From Chloroflexota bacterium (GTDB lineage: Bacteria; Chloroflexota; UBA11872; VXNJ01), in assembly GCA_026707405.1 (NCBI GenBank), contig JAPOWW010000019.1, positions 1 to 41,008 of the forward strand: a stretch of 41,008 bases of DNA. Direction: 5' to 3'. A model generated the notes under the pieces. That model ran no database searches and was not told the DNA's origin. It saw only the letters and a program-made list of their open reading frames with translations. Numbering within the stretch: position 1 is the first letter of the stretch; each line of letters begins with the position of its first letter. Of this stretch, positions 34,008 through 41,008 are shown piece by piece. The position numbers and the translations under genes are program-made.

Positions 34008-34940
34008 ATGAAGACCCCCCGGAAGGCGGCCATCGCTCTGCTGGTGATGCTTGCGGCAATGGTTCCGCAGGCTTGCGATGCGGGGCGAGATTCCGCAGGC
34101 GGATCGCGCGCGCTCGAATTGAACGCGTTCGTGATGGCGGCAGACCTGGCGGTTGGGGTTAACCGTTTCCCGTTCGTTTTGGTCGACACCAACGGCGAAG
34201 CCGCCGTTGAGGCGAGTGTCAGAGCGAAGTTTGCGAAATTGGGCGAAGACGGCACGCCCACTGTCAAGTCGAGCGGAGAAGCGGTCTTTGTCTCCGTGAC
34301 CAGCGAGTTCCTGCACGTACATGAAGACGGAATCGAGCATATCCACGAGCACGTCGAGGGAGTCTACGTCGTGAATGGCGTCGACTTTGACGAGGCGGGC
34401 TTTTGGGAGGCTGAATTCGAGGTCAGACGCGAAGGGATCGGGACGACCACGGCCTCGGCTGCCTTTGAGGTGCGGGAAAGGCCAATCGCCCCAGGGGTTG
34501 GAGAAATTGCTCCGGCCAGCCTCAATCCGACGGTCCGGGATGTGGAGGACTTGTACGAAATCAGCACGCATCCAGCGCCGGTTGCCGGTTTGTATCAATT
34601 GACCATCGCCGAGGCGCTGGAGCAGCGCAAGCCGCTTGTCGTCGCGTTTTCGACACCCGCATTTTGCGTCAGCCGGGCCTGCGGACCGGTGACGGACCTG
34701 GTCGCGTCGCTCTACGAAGGCTATGGCGACCGGATCAACTTCATTCACATTGAGCCGTGGGTGCTCGAAACCGCCCGTGGGGAAGGGAGGCTGGTTCTGA
34801 CGGACGTGGCAAAGGAGTGGCGGCTTATGAGCGAGCCGTGGGTCTTCGTCATCGATGGAGAGGGTCGCGTGGCGTCGCGCTTCGAGGGCTTTTTGGGCGA
34901 AGAGGAACTGGTGGAGGCGCTCGAAGCTGTCGTTCCATAA
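34008..34940 (+). CDS. Exported thioredoxin-like protein with CX4C and His-rich segment
   Basis: A 310-residue exported protein. The N-terminus MKTPRKAAIALLVMLAAMVPQAC is a signal sequence. C23 might be a lipid anchor, although the V-P-Q-A-C lipobox is imperfect. Residues of about 35-155 form a beta-rich domain that includes LHVHEDGIEHIHEH, a cluster of five His within about 13 residues. The C-terminal domain is thioredoxin-like: FSTPAFCVSRACGPV has a C-x4-C pair in the TlpA/Sco position, followed by a strand and the P in SEPWVFVIDGEG. Roles could include redox or metal delivery outside the membrane. The start at 34008 is chosen because of the signal sequence. The MMPL exporter gene follows after 130 bases. 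Confidence 0.78.
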   Translation: MKTPRKAAIALLVMLAAMVPQACDAGRDSAGGSRALELNAFVMAADLAVGVNRFPFVLVDTNGEAAVEASVRAKFAKLGEDGTPTVKSSGEAVFVSVTSEFLHVHEDGIEHIHEHVEGVYVVNGVDFDEAGFWEAEFEVRREGIGTTTASAAFEVRERPIAPGVGEIAPASLNPTVRDVEDLYEISTHPAPVAGLYQLTIAEALEQRKPLVVAFSTPAFCVSRACGPVTDLVASLYEGYGDRINFIHIEPWVLETARGEGRLVLTDVAKEWRLMSEPWVFVIDGEGRVASRFEGFLGEEELVEALEAVVP

Positions 34941-35070
34941 CTTTCTGGCGATCCGGTCGAGAAGCGATTTCGAGTCTTTACCTAAGTCCTACCGTCGTCT
35001 GAACTCACGCCGCGCCATTAAGCTTGTCGGTCGAGATTTCCAGCCGACTTCGTGACCAGGAGACCGTCCG

Positions 35071-37260
35071 TTGTTTGAAAGTCTTGGCCGCTTTGTTCTG
35101 AGGCGGCGGTGGGTGATCATCGCCGTTTGGCTTGTGGCGGTGGCGGCCAGTCTGGCGTTTGCACCGCGCGTGGGTTCGGTGCTGCGGGCGGGCGGATTCT
35201 CGACCGGCGAGCTGGAAGCAGAGCTGGCATTCGAGCGGCTGCAGGAGGGCATCGGCACACCCGGCGCTTCGCTGCTCGTCGTGTTCAACAGCGATTCCCT
35301 CAGCGCGACCGATCCCGAATTCGTCGATTCGGCCGCGCGCGCCTTGCATCCGCTGACCGAGTTGGAGTTTGTCGTCCTCATCAGGCCGTTTTGGGAGAAC
35401 CCGCGCCAGATCGGCGAGACCGGACGCACGGCGTATGCCGCCGTGTTCGTCGACATCGACGAGGAGCGGTCGCATCGGATAGTGGAGACCGTAGTCGAAA
35501 CGCTAGGTCCGACGGACCTGAACGTGTACGTCGGGGGCGGCCCAGCCTTCTACAACGACATCCAGTCGGTCAGCGAGAGCGATCTGCAAAGAGCCGAAGT
35601 GATAGGTCTTCCCTTTGCGGCAATCGTCCTGCTGATCGTGTTTGGCTCGGTCGTGGCCGCGGCGGTGCCGGTGGCGGCGGGCGGCGCTACGGTGCTTATA
35701 GGTCTGTCCTTACTTTGGGCGCTAGGGCAATTCGCGAGCTTCTCGATATTCGCGCTCAATGTGGTCACGCTTATCGGACTCGGATTGGGCGCCGACTACT
35801 CGCTGTTTCTCGTTAGCAGATTTCGTGAGGAGCTTGCCGACGGCGACGTGGACGCGGCACTCGTCCGCACCGTCGCCTCTGCCGGACGAGCAGTGTTCTT
35901 CTCTGGACTCGCGGTGCTGGTCGGCCTTTCGTCGCTCTTGATGTTCGAATTCATGATGTTGCGGTCGATAGGCATAGGCGGAGCCGTGGTCGTGTTCATC
36001 GCGGTCCTAGCCGCGATAACGCTGGTGCCAGCGTGCCTGGCGGTGCTGGGGACCAGGATCGACTTTCTGCGGATATGGAGACCGCGGCTTGGCCGCGGTT
36101 ACGACTGGCAGCGCGTGGCTCGGGCAGTGATGCGACGTCCGTTGCCGATTTTCGTCGTGGTAAGCGCCCTGTTGATCGCGATGGGGATTCCCTTTCTACA
36201 TGTCCGGATCAGCGCGCCCGACGCATCGGTCCTGCCGCCCGACAGTCCCTCCAGGCAGGCTTACGATCTTCTGCGAAGCGAGTTTGGGGAGGGCAGCGTG
36301 GCTCCGCTGTTCATCGCCATCGAGTTCCCCAGGTCCGCGCTGCATTCCCGGTCGATAGCGGAAATGCACGCCCTGGCACGGTCGCTCGAACATGACGAGC
36401 GTGTCGCCCGGGTTGACGGGATCGTCTCCATCGATCCGAGGATCACCCTCGAGGAATACCAGCTCCTTTATAGCAACGAGGCGCAAATTCCCGATCCTTA
36501 CGCGGCGGCTTACGCGTCGACGTTTACGAATGGCAACGTTGCGATCATTTCGGTCGAACCGCGCTCGGCTTCGTCATCCGAAGAAGCGCGTGACCTTGTA
36601 TATGCCATACGTGAATACCGGGACGCGGCAAACCTCGACGCCCTCGTGGGCGGCGGGGCTGCGGGACTAACCGACTTTGTGGACCGCCTATATACGGACT
36701 TCCCCCGAGCAGTAGTGATTATTCTCATCGCCACCTACGTTGTGCTGACGATCTTGTTCCGGTCTGTAGTCCTGCCGTTGAAGGCGGTGATTATGAACGT
36801 GATGAGCCTCACGGCGAGCTTTGGCGTGCTGGTGCTGGTATTTCAGGACGGCTGGCTCGCCGGCCTTTTGGGGTTCGAGCCGCTGGGATTCATCGAAGCC
36901 ACCCTGCCGATTGTGCTCTTCGCGCTGCTCTTCGGACTGAGCATGGACTACGAGGTGTTCCTGCTCACGAGGATCATGGAAGCCCGTGACACCGGCATGA
37001 ATGACGTGGACGCCGTAGCGCTCGGACTTGCCAGGAGCGGACGGGTGATCACCAGCGCCGCGCTGGTGGTCATAGTCGTGAGCCTCGCCTTCGTAAGCGC
37101 CGATATCGTGCTGGTGAAGGCCATCGGACTAGGGGGCGCGATCGCGGTATTCGTGGATGCAACGATCATCCGGTCGCTGCTGGTCCCATCGACGATGCGG
37201 CTGCTCGGGCGATGGAATTGGTGGGCGCCGTCCCTGCCTGATAGTTTCAGGTTTCGGTGA
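35071..37260 (+). CDS. MMPL-family RND exporter, 729 residues
   Basis: A lipid-type RND exporter of the MMPL family. Helix 1 lies near 12-32 and is followed by an extracytoplasmic domain. Helices 2-6 span about 180-330, with IGLGLGADYSLFLVSRFREEL carrying the GxxxDY proton-relay motif. A second half starts near 365, with helices at about 545-715 and FGLSMDYEVFLLTRIMEA as the second GxxxDY. Length is near that of MmpL11-like proteins. The start is a TTG with AGGAGA eight bases upstream. Its TGA stop overlaps the GTG of the lipocalin-like gene. Probably works with that lipoprotein in lipid or hydrophobic compound transport, which is inference. Confidence 0.93.
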   Translation: MFESLGRFVLRRRWVIIAVWLVAVAASLAFAPRVGSVLRAGGFSTGELEAELAFERLQEGIGTPGASLLVVFNSDSLSATDPEFVDSAARALHPLTELEFVVLIRPFWENPRQIGETGRTAYAAVFVDIDEERSHRIVETVVETLGPTDLNVYVGGGPAFYNDIQSVSESDLQRAEVIGLPFAAIVLLIVFGSVVAAAVPVAAGGATVLIGLSLLWALGQFASFSIFALNVVTLIGLGLGADYSLFLVSRFREELADGDVDAALVRTVASAGRAVFFSGLAVLVGLSSLLMFEFMMLRSIGIGGAVVVFIAVLAAITLVPACLAVLGTRIDFLRIWRPRLGRGYDWQRVARAVMRRPLPIFVVVSALLIAMGIPFLHVRISAPDASVLPPDSPSRQAYDLLRSEFGEGSVAPLFIAIEFPRSALHSRSIAEMHALARSLEHDERVARVDGIVSIDPRITLEEYQLLYSNEAQIPDPYAAAYASTFTNGNVAIISVEPRSASSSEEARDLVYAIREYRDAANLDALVGGGAAGLTDFVDRLYTDFPRAVVIILIATYVVLTILFRSVVLPLKAVIMNVMSLTASFGVLVLVFQDGWLAGLLGFEPLGFIEATLPIVLFALLFGLSMDYEVFLLTRIMEARDTGMNDVDAVALGLARSGRVITSAALVVIVVSLAFVSADIVLVKAIGLGGAIAVFVDATIIRSLLVPSTMRLLGRWNWWAPSLPDSFRFR

Positions 37261-38381
37261 ATGCCGTGGCACGCCGCATCGGGCGCAGGTCGCTGCTGAT
37301 CGGGCTGGCCGCTTCGACAGTCGCGTGCGGACGTGAGTTCGCTCCGCTGCCTCCCGCGCCTCCGCGCGAGTTCGACGTTTCGAGGTTGCCACCGGTGTCG
37401 CTTCCGAAAGATGACCTTCGTCACTCGAATCTGACCGAATGGTGGTACTTCACAGGGCATCTGGCAGGCGCAGGTGGGCGGGAGTTTGGTTTCGAGTTCG
37501 TGGTCTTCCAGGGGATTCGCGGGGATGCTCCGCCCTCCTTTGCGGCCCACTTTGCGATCACCGACTTCGAGGGGCAGAGGTTCGACTACGACCAGAGAAC
37601 GTCCTCCTATCACGGCGCGGCCACGGCTGCCGGTCTGGACTTGTGCGTCGGCGGATGGACGCTGCGCAAAAGCGAGCGTGGCTTTGCCTTCAACGCGGCG
37701 ATGGACAGCCATTCGCTCAGTCTCTTCCTCGTTCCAACAAAATCCCCCGTACTCCACAACCAGAGGGGTTTGCTGGATTTCAGTCCCTTCGGCTGGAGCT
37801 ACTACTACTCCTATCCGAGGCTCGCGGTGGCCGGAGAGTTAACAGTCGATCAGTATCAAGTCCGGGTAGAAGGCTCAGCCTGGATGGACCATCAGTGGGG
37901 CGACTTCATTAATGTCGGTTCGGGCGGATGGGACTGGTTTTCATTGCAACTGGACGACGGTCGCGACTTCACCGCTTCAATCGTTCGCGGTGCTAGTTAT
38001 GAGACGGTACTTCGCTATGGCACACTGATCTACCAGTCGGGCGATTACAGGCATCTTGACGAGTCAAACTTCTCGATCGTGGTCAACGACACCTGGTCAA
38101 GCCCTCGCAGCACTGCCAGATATCCGTCAGCATGGACTCTACAGGTGCCTTCGGAGGGGCTTGATCTGAAACTGCTTCCGGTGATTCCGGACCAGGAACT
38201 CGACGCGCGTCCAAGCACGGGCAACTTCTATTGGGAGGGAGCGGTGCGTGCGCTAGCGGACGACGTCGCGGTCGGGCGCGGCTACGTCGAGCTTACGGGT
38301 TACGCTCCGAGCGGATATCCCGATCAAGCCTTGCCCGAGGAGCGGGGGCCGAATCTGTGCGTCAGCGGCAGTTCCGGCTAG
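37257..38381 (+). CDS. AttH/CrtC-type lipocalin-like lipoprotein
   Basis: A 374-residue protein of the AttH/carotenoid 1,2-hydratase-like family, with two lipocalin-like barrels. E-W-W-Y-F-T-G-H-L near 60-68 is the family signature. D-H-Q-W-G-D-F around 210 is the second hallmark, and W-E-G-A plus G-Y-V-E-L-T-G-Y close the protein. The N-terminus has a twin-arginine motif R10-R11-S-L-L and a lipobox T-V-A-C24, predicting a Tat-exported lipoprotein. The GTG overlaps the MMPL stop by four bases, so translation is coupled. Classic AttH pairs with FtsX-like ABC transporters; here the partner is an MMPL exporter. The 3' end overlaps the MoaD-like gene by 20 bases. Confidence 0.87.
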   Translation: MNAVARRIGRRSLLIGLAASTVACGREFAPLPPAPPREFDVSRLPPVSLPKDDLRHSNLTEWWYFTGHLAGAGGREFGFEFVVFQGIRGDAPPSFAAHFAITDFEGQRFDYDQRTSSYHGAATAAGLDLCVGGWTLRKSERGFAFNAAMDSHSLSLFLVPTKSPVLHNQRGLLDFSPFGWSYYYSYPRLAVAGELTVDQYQVRVEGSAWMDHQWGDFINVGSGGWDWFSLQLDDGRDFTASIVRGASYETVLRYGTLIYQSGDYRHLDESNFSIVVNDTWSSPRSTARYPSAWTLQVPSEGLDLKLLPVIPDQELDARPSTGNFYWEGAVRALADDVAVGRGYVELTGYAPSGYPDQALPEERGPNLCVSGSSG

Positions 38382-38646
38382 CTCCTCCCGAAGTAGCCAG
38401 GATGAAGTAAACCTTGCTGTCGGCGCGGACGCGTGTTCCGAGCCGTCCGCGCTCAAGGGTGTCGCCGTCGATAGACAGGGCGAGGCCGGGGCGCAGGCGG
38501 CCGTCATTGACGAGTCGCGCCCTAACGCCCGAATGCAACTTGTCGATGGCGTCGATCAAATCGCCGACCGTTTCGCCCGCAACAGTGACCACTCGCTCGC
38601 CGCCGGTTAACCTGCGCAGCGCGGCAGGTATGTATACGTCGGCCAT
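38362..38646 (-). CDS. MoaD/CysO/ThiS-like ubiquitin-fold sulfur carrier
   Basis: A 94-residue beta-grasp protein. The pattern I-P-A-A-L-R-R-L-T-G-G and L-x-x-x-x-S-G-V-R-A-R-L then I-D-G-D matches the CysO/MoaD-like group, and the ending ILATSGG matches the usual C-terminal Gly-Gly. Here six residues (A-S-R-N-C-R) follow the Gly-Gly, so the carrier would need trimming before thiocarboxylation, as in carriers processed by a JAMM peptidase. Such carriers supply sulfur for molybdopterin, cysteine or thiamine. It lies 10 bases downstream of the molybdenum subunit gene, which fits a molybdopterin role, although CysO-like cysteine synthesis is equally possible. It has an ATG start. Confidence 0.83.
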   Translation of the reverse strand: MADVYIPAALRRLTGGERVVTVAGETVGDLIDAIDKLHSGVRARLVNDGRLRPGLALSIDGDTLERGRLGTRVRADSKVYFILATSGGASRNCR

Positions 38647-38656
38647 TACACGTTGG

Positions 38657-40951
38657 CTACGACGCGGCGTTTTCGGATATGGCCTTCTGGACCCTGGGCG
38701 GGGACATTGGCAGGTCGCGCATCCGTACTCCGACGGCGTCGTGAATGGCGTTGGCTATCGCCGCCGGCGGGGGCGCTATGGACACTTCGCCCACGCCGCG
38801 CACTCCGTATGGATGTCCGGGATTGGGCACCTCGGTGATGATCGTGTCGATCATGGGGAGGTCGAGCGTCGTCGGCATCCGGTAGTCGAGCAGGCTTGCG
38901 TTGCGGAGCCGTCCCTCGGAGTCGTAGAAGTACTCCTCGTTCAGCGCCCATCCGATTCCCTGCACGATCCCGCCTTGGAGCTGTCCCTCGACGTACGGCG
39001 GGTAGATAGCGATGCCCGCGTCCTGCGTTCCGGTGTAACGGAGCACCTGCACCTTGCCGGTCTCGGTGTCCACTTCCACGTCGGCGGCCTGCACGCTGAA
39101 CGAGTTGCCGGCGCGCGACGGCGAGACCGTGGCCGTTCCGAGGATCCCATACTCCTCCTGTTCCAGCATTGCGGCGGCTTCCTTGAAGGTGGCCGTCTGT
39201 CCGTTGGTCGAAAACACGGCGTCGTCGAATTCGACTTCGTCGGGATCGACTTCCCATATATCGGCCATGCCGTCGATCATCTGCCGCACGATGTCGCGCG
39301 CCGCCTCGTAGGCGGCGTAGCCGGTCGCGTAGGTGACGCGGCTGCCGCCCGTCACGCCTGTGAAGTTGATCGAATCGGTATCTGGGACTATGGGGTTGAT
39401 GTCTTCGATCGGTATCCCCAGTACTTCGGCCATTTGCATCGCGACCGACGTGCGAGTTCCGCCTATATCCACCGAGCCTTCGAGCAATGTCACGGTGCCA
39501 TCCGGGTTCACCCGGCCTTGCGCGCTCGATTGGCCGCCGCCGTTCATCCAGTAGCCAGAGGCGAGTCCCCGGCCGCGCTTCAGGTGCGGTTCATCGGGCT
39601 GTTCCAGCGGGGTCTGCCAGTGGTCAGAGTTCTTGATGTTCTCCAGGCACTCGATGTTGCCGACGCGCAGAAACGGCGGTCCGTAGACTCTCAGATCGCC
39701 TTCCTTGGAGGCGTTGAGCAGCCGGAACTCCATCGGATCCATATCGAGTTTCTCGCAGAGCTCGTCAACGGCCGTCTCGACCGCGAACTCCGACATCGTC
39801 GCGCCGGGTGCGCGGTAGGCGTGGGAATGCGGCTTGTTGACGAGGACCTCGTAGCCGTCGATGCGGAAGTTCTTGAGGCTGTAAGGCCCGAGCGCGGTCA
39901 TAACGCCTGCGCCCAGCGGCGATCCGGGGACGCCGCCAGCCTCGAAGTAGAGTGTGACGTGCACGGCGGTGATCTTTCCGTCGTTGCGAGCTCCGATCCT
40001 GACCTTCTCCCAGGTGCCCGGAGTGGGGCCAGTACCCTTGAGGACCTCGGCGCGGTCCATCGTCATCTTGACCGGTCGGCCTGTCTTTTGTGACAGGAGC
40101 GCGGCCAGAATCTCGAGATAGACGGTCGTCTTGCCACCGAATCCTCCGCCTATCTCCATCGGCGTGACCTTGATCTTCGAGACTGGCATACGCAGCAGGT
40201 CGGAGAGTTCCTGGCGGATGCCAAACTGCCCCTGCGAGCTGCACCAGACTTCCAGCGTTCCATCTTCATGCCAGCGCGCGGTGGCGTTGTGGGTCTCGAT
40301 GTAGCCCTGATGGACGGTCGCGGTGTTGTACTCGGACTCGACGACCACGTCGGCTTGGGCGAACCCGGCCTCGAGGTCACCTTCCTCGACGATGACGTGC
40401 GAAGTTATGTTGCTGGGCTCGGCGTCGATCTCGCCTTCGGTGTCGGTGTAGATGTCGGGCAGAACGAGCGTTGCGCCGGGCGCGGTCGCCTGCTGACAGG
40501 TCATTACCGGCGGGAGCAGTTTGTATTCCACGTCGATCAGCCGCGCGGCCTGCTCGGCGATGTGCGGGTCGGTGGCCGCGACAGTGGCAATGGCGTGGCC
40601 GTCGTACAGCACTTTCTCCCGCGCGAGCATGTTGTAGGCCTTGTAATAGGTGGCCTGCACGCCGCTCTCGTTTAGCTCGGTGGTGCCTTCGCTCGGCTCG
40701 GGGAGGTCTTTGTAGGTGACCACGGAGTGGACGCCCGGCAGCGCCTCGGCTCGGGACGTGTCGATTGACACGATCTCAGCGTGCGCGTGAGGACTTCGCA
40801 GGACCTTGCCGTGCAGCATTCCGGGCAGCGCGATGTCCGCGCCGTAGGCCGCCCTGCCGGTCACCTTGTCGACGCCGTCGTGTCGGACGGGCCGCTTGCC
40901 GATAACCTTGAAGTCGCCGCTCTTTACCAAGTCAAGTGATCGAGTCGTCAT
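38657..40951 (-). CDS. Xanthine dehydrogenase/aldehyde oxidoreductase family molybdenum subunit (CoxL-like)
   Basis: A 764-residue large subunit of the xanthine oxidase family, binding molybdopterin cytosine dinucleotide and hydroxylating aldehydes, purines or other heterocycles. GGGFGGK (268-274), AYRAPG (378-383) and GVGEV with the catalytic Glu E722 are present. The N-terminal domain is complete (VTGRAAYGADIALPGMLHGKVLRSPHAHAEI). The CO-dehydrogenase active-site Cys loop is not seen; the AYRAPG form favours aldehyde or purine substrates. Its start follows the stop of the small [2Fe-2S] subunit by three bases. No FAD subunit lies between these two genes or immediately downstream. The substrate is unknown. 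Confidence 0.93.
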   Translation of the reverse strand: MTTRSLDLVKSGDFKVIGKRPVRHDGVDKVTGRAAYGADIALPGMLHGKVLRSPHAHAEIVSIDTSRAEALPGVHSVVTYKDLPEPSEGTTELNESGVQATYYKAYNMLAREKVLYDGHAIATVAATDPHIAEQAARLIDVEYKLLPPVMTCQQATAPGATLVLPDIYTDTEGEIDAEPSNITSHVIVEEGDLEAGFAQADVVVESEYNTATVHQGYIETHNATARWHEDGTLEVWCSSQGQFGIRQELSDLLRMPVSKIKVTPMEIGGGFGGKTTVYLEILAALLSQKTGRPVKMTMDRAEVLKGTGPTPGTWEKVRIGARNDGKITAVHVTLYFEAGGVPGSPLGAGVMTALGPYSLKNFRIDGYEVLVNKPHSHAYRAPGATMSEFAVETAVDELCEKLDMDPMEFRLLNASKEGDLRVYGPPFLRVGNIECLENIKNSDHWQTPLEQPDEPHLKRGRGLASGYWMNGGGQSSAQGRVNPDGTVTLLEGSVDIGGTRTSVAMQMAEVLGIPIEDINPIVPDTDSINFTGVTGGSRVTYATGYAAYEAARDIVRQMIDGMADIWEVDPDEVEFDDAVFSTNGQTATFKEAAAMLEQEEYGILGTATVSPSRAGNSFSVQAADVEVDTETGKVQVLRYTGTQDAGIAIYPPYVEGQLQGGIVQGIGWALNEEYFYDSEGRLRNASLLDYRMPTTLDLPMIDTIITEVPNPGHPYGVRGVGEVSIAPPPAAIANAIHDAVGVRMRDLPMSPPRVQKAISENAAS

Positions 40952-40954
40952 CTT

Positions 40955-41008
40955 CTAAGCCTCTCGCATTTGGGTGGCGGCGTCCTGCACGGCGCGCACG
41001 ATCTTGTC
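40955..41008 (-). CDS. C-terminal end of a probable [2Fe-2S] subunit (CoxS-like), partial
   Basis: Seventeen codons and a TAG stop are visible: D-K-I-V-R-A-V-Q-D-A-A-T-Q-M-R-E-A. The I-V-x-A-V-x-x-A pattern is the usual end of CoxS/XdhC-type iron-sulfur subunits, just after their C-R-C-T-G-Y motif, which would lie outside the window. The stop is three bases before the molybdenum subunit ATG, so the genes form one operon. The identification rests on a short piece plus context. Confidence 0.6.
   Translation of the reverse strand, partial: DKIVRAVQDAATQMREA

Noticed and set aside
38414..40093. 559-codon open frame on the plus strand
   Set aside because: It is antisense to the molybdenum subunit gene, has no recognisable protein motifs and arises from the codon bias of the real gene.

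Overview
The window is a bacterial chromosome segment that looks moderately GC-rich by eye. It is densely packed with about 35 genes on both strands. I found no phage, insertion sequence, CRISPR array or rRNA. GTG and TTG starts are common, and small operons are interleaved with unlinked housekeeping genes (nadE, gltX, ugd, plsX, gyrB, dinB, dgt). The gene mix includes TIM-barrel sugar isomerases, Gfo/Idh/MocA dehydrogenases, a mannonate-dehydratase-like enzyme, a sulfatase, two MMPL exporters and a CoxL/xanthine-dehydrogenase-type molybdoenzyme. It would fit a heterotrophic Chloroflexota bacterium, possibly of the SAR202 type. That placement is inference from gene content only.

Layout. 1-6064: the 3' part of nadE, a TIM-barrel isomerase, an amidohydrolase, a DEAD-box helicase, a cupin and a sulfatase. 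6227-7411: an NmrA-like Rossmann protein and tRNA-Gln(CTG). 7574-10912: a tightly coupled plus-strand cluster of Nudix hydrolase, degenerate Gfo/Idh-like protein, intact Gfo/Idh dehydrogenase and TIM-barrel isomerase, probably for carbohydrate or polyol catabolism. 11031-19716: gltX, then a minus-strand run of a PolX-like protein with an apparently dead polymerase site, ugd, plsX, gyrB and a membrane protein.

19991-24148: this stretch holds the most striking features. A short plus-strand gene at 19991-20236 encodes a SelW-like (Rdx family) protein. It reads through an in-frame TGA at the second redox position of a CxxU motif, and a SECIS-like hairpin follows at the right distance, so it is a probable selenoprotein that ordinary ORF calling would miss. 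A cupin, a methyltransferase and a dinB cluster follow. The dinB cluster has a 72-residue protein before dinB and a 176-residue unknown protein after it. Upstream lie GTTC-N7-GTTC and GAAC-N7-GAAC in exact two-fold symmetry, resembling SOS (LexA) boxes. A SufT/PaaD-like Fe-S assembly protein closes the stretch.

24233-32938: dgt, a large RND/MMPL exporter, a methylmalonate-semialdehyde dehydrogenase whose best-supported start is a non-AUG codon, a YihY membrane protein, a mannonate-dehydratase-like enzyme and a TIGR01777 epimerase. 33273-38381: a metallo-hydrolase, a His-rich thioredoxin-like exported protein, and an MMPL exporter overlapping an AttH/CrtC-type lipocalin lipoprotein, perhaps a lipid export unit. 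38362-41008: a MoaD/CysO-like sulfur carrier with residues beyond its Gly-Gly, the molybdenum subunit of an aldehyde/xanthine oxidoreductase, and the last codons of its probable [2Fe-2S] subunit.
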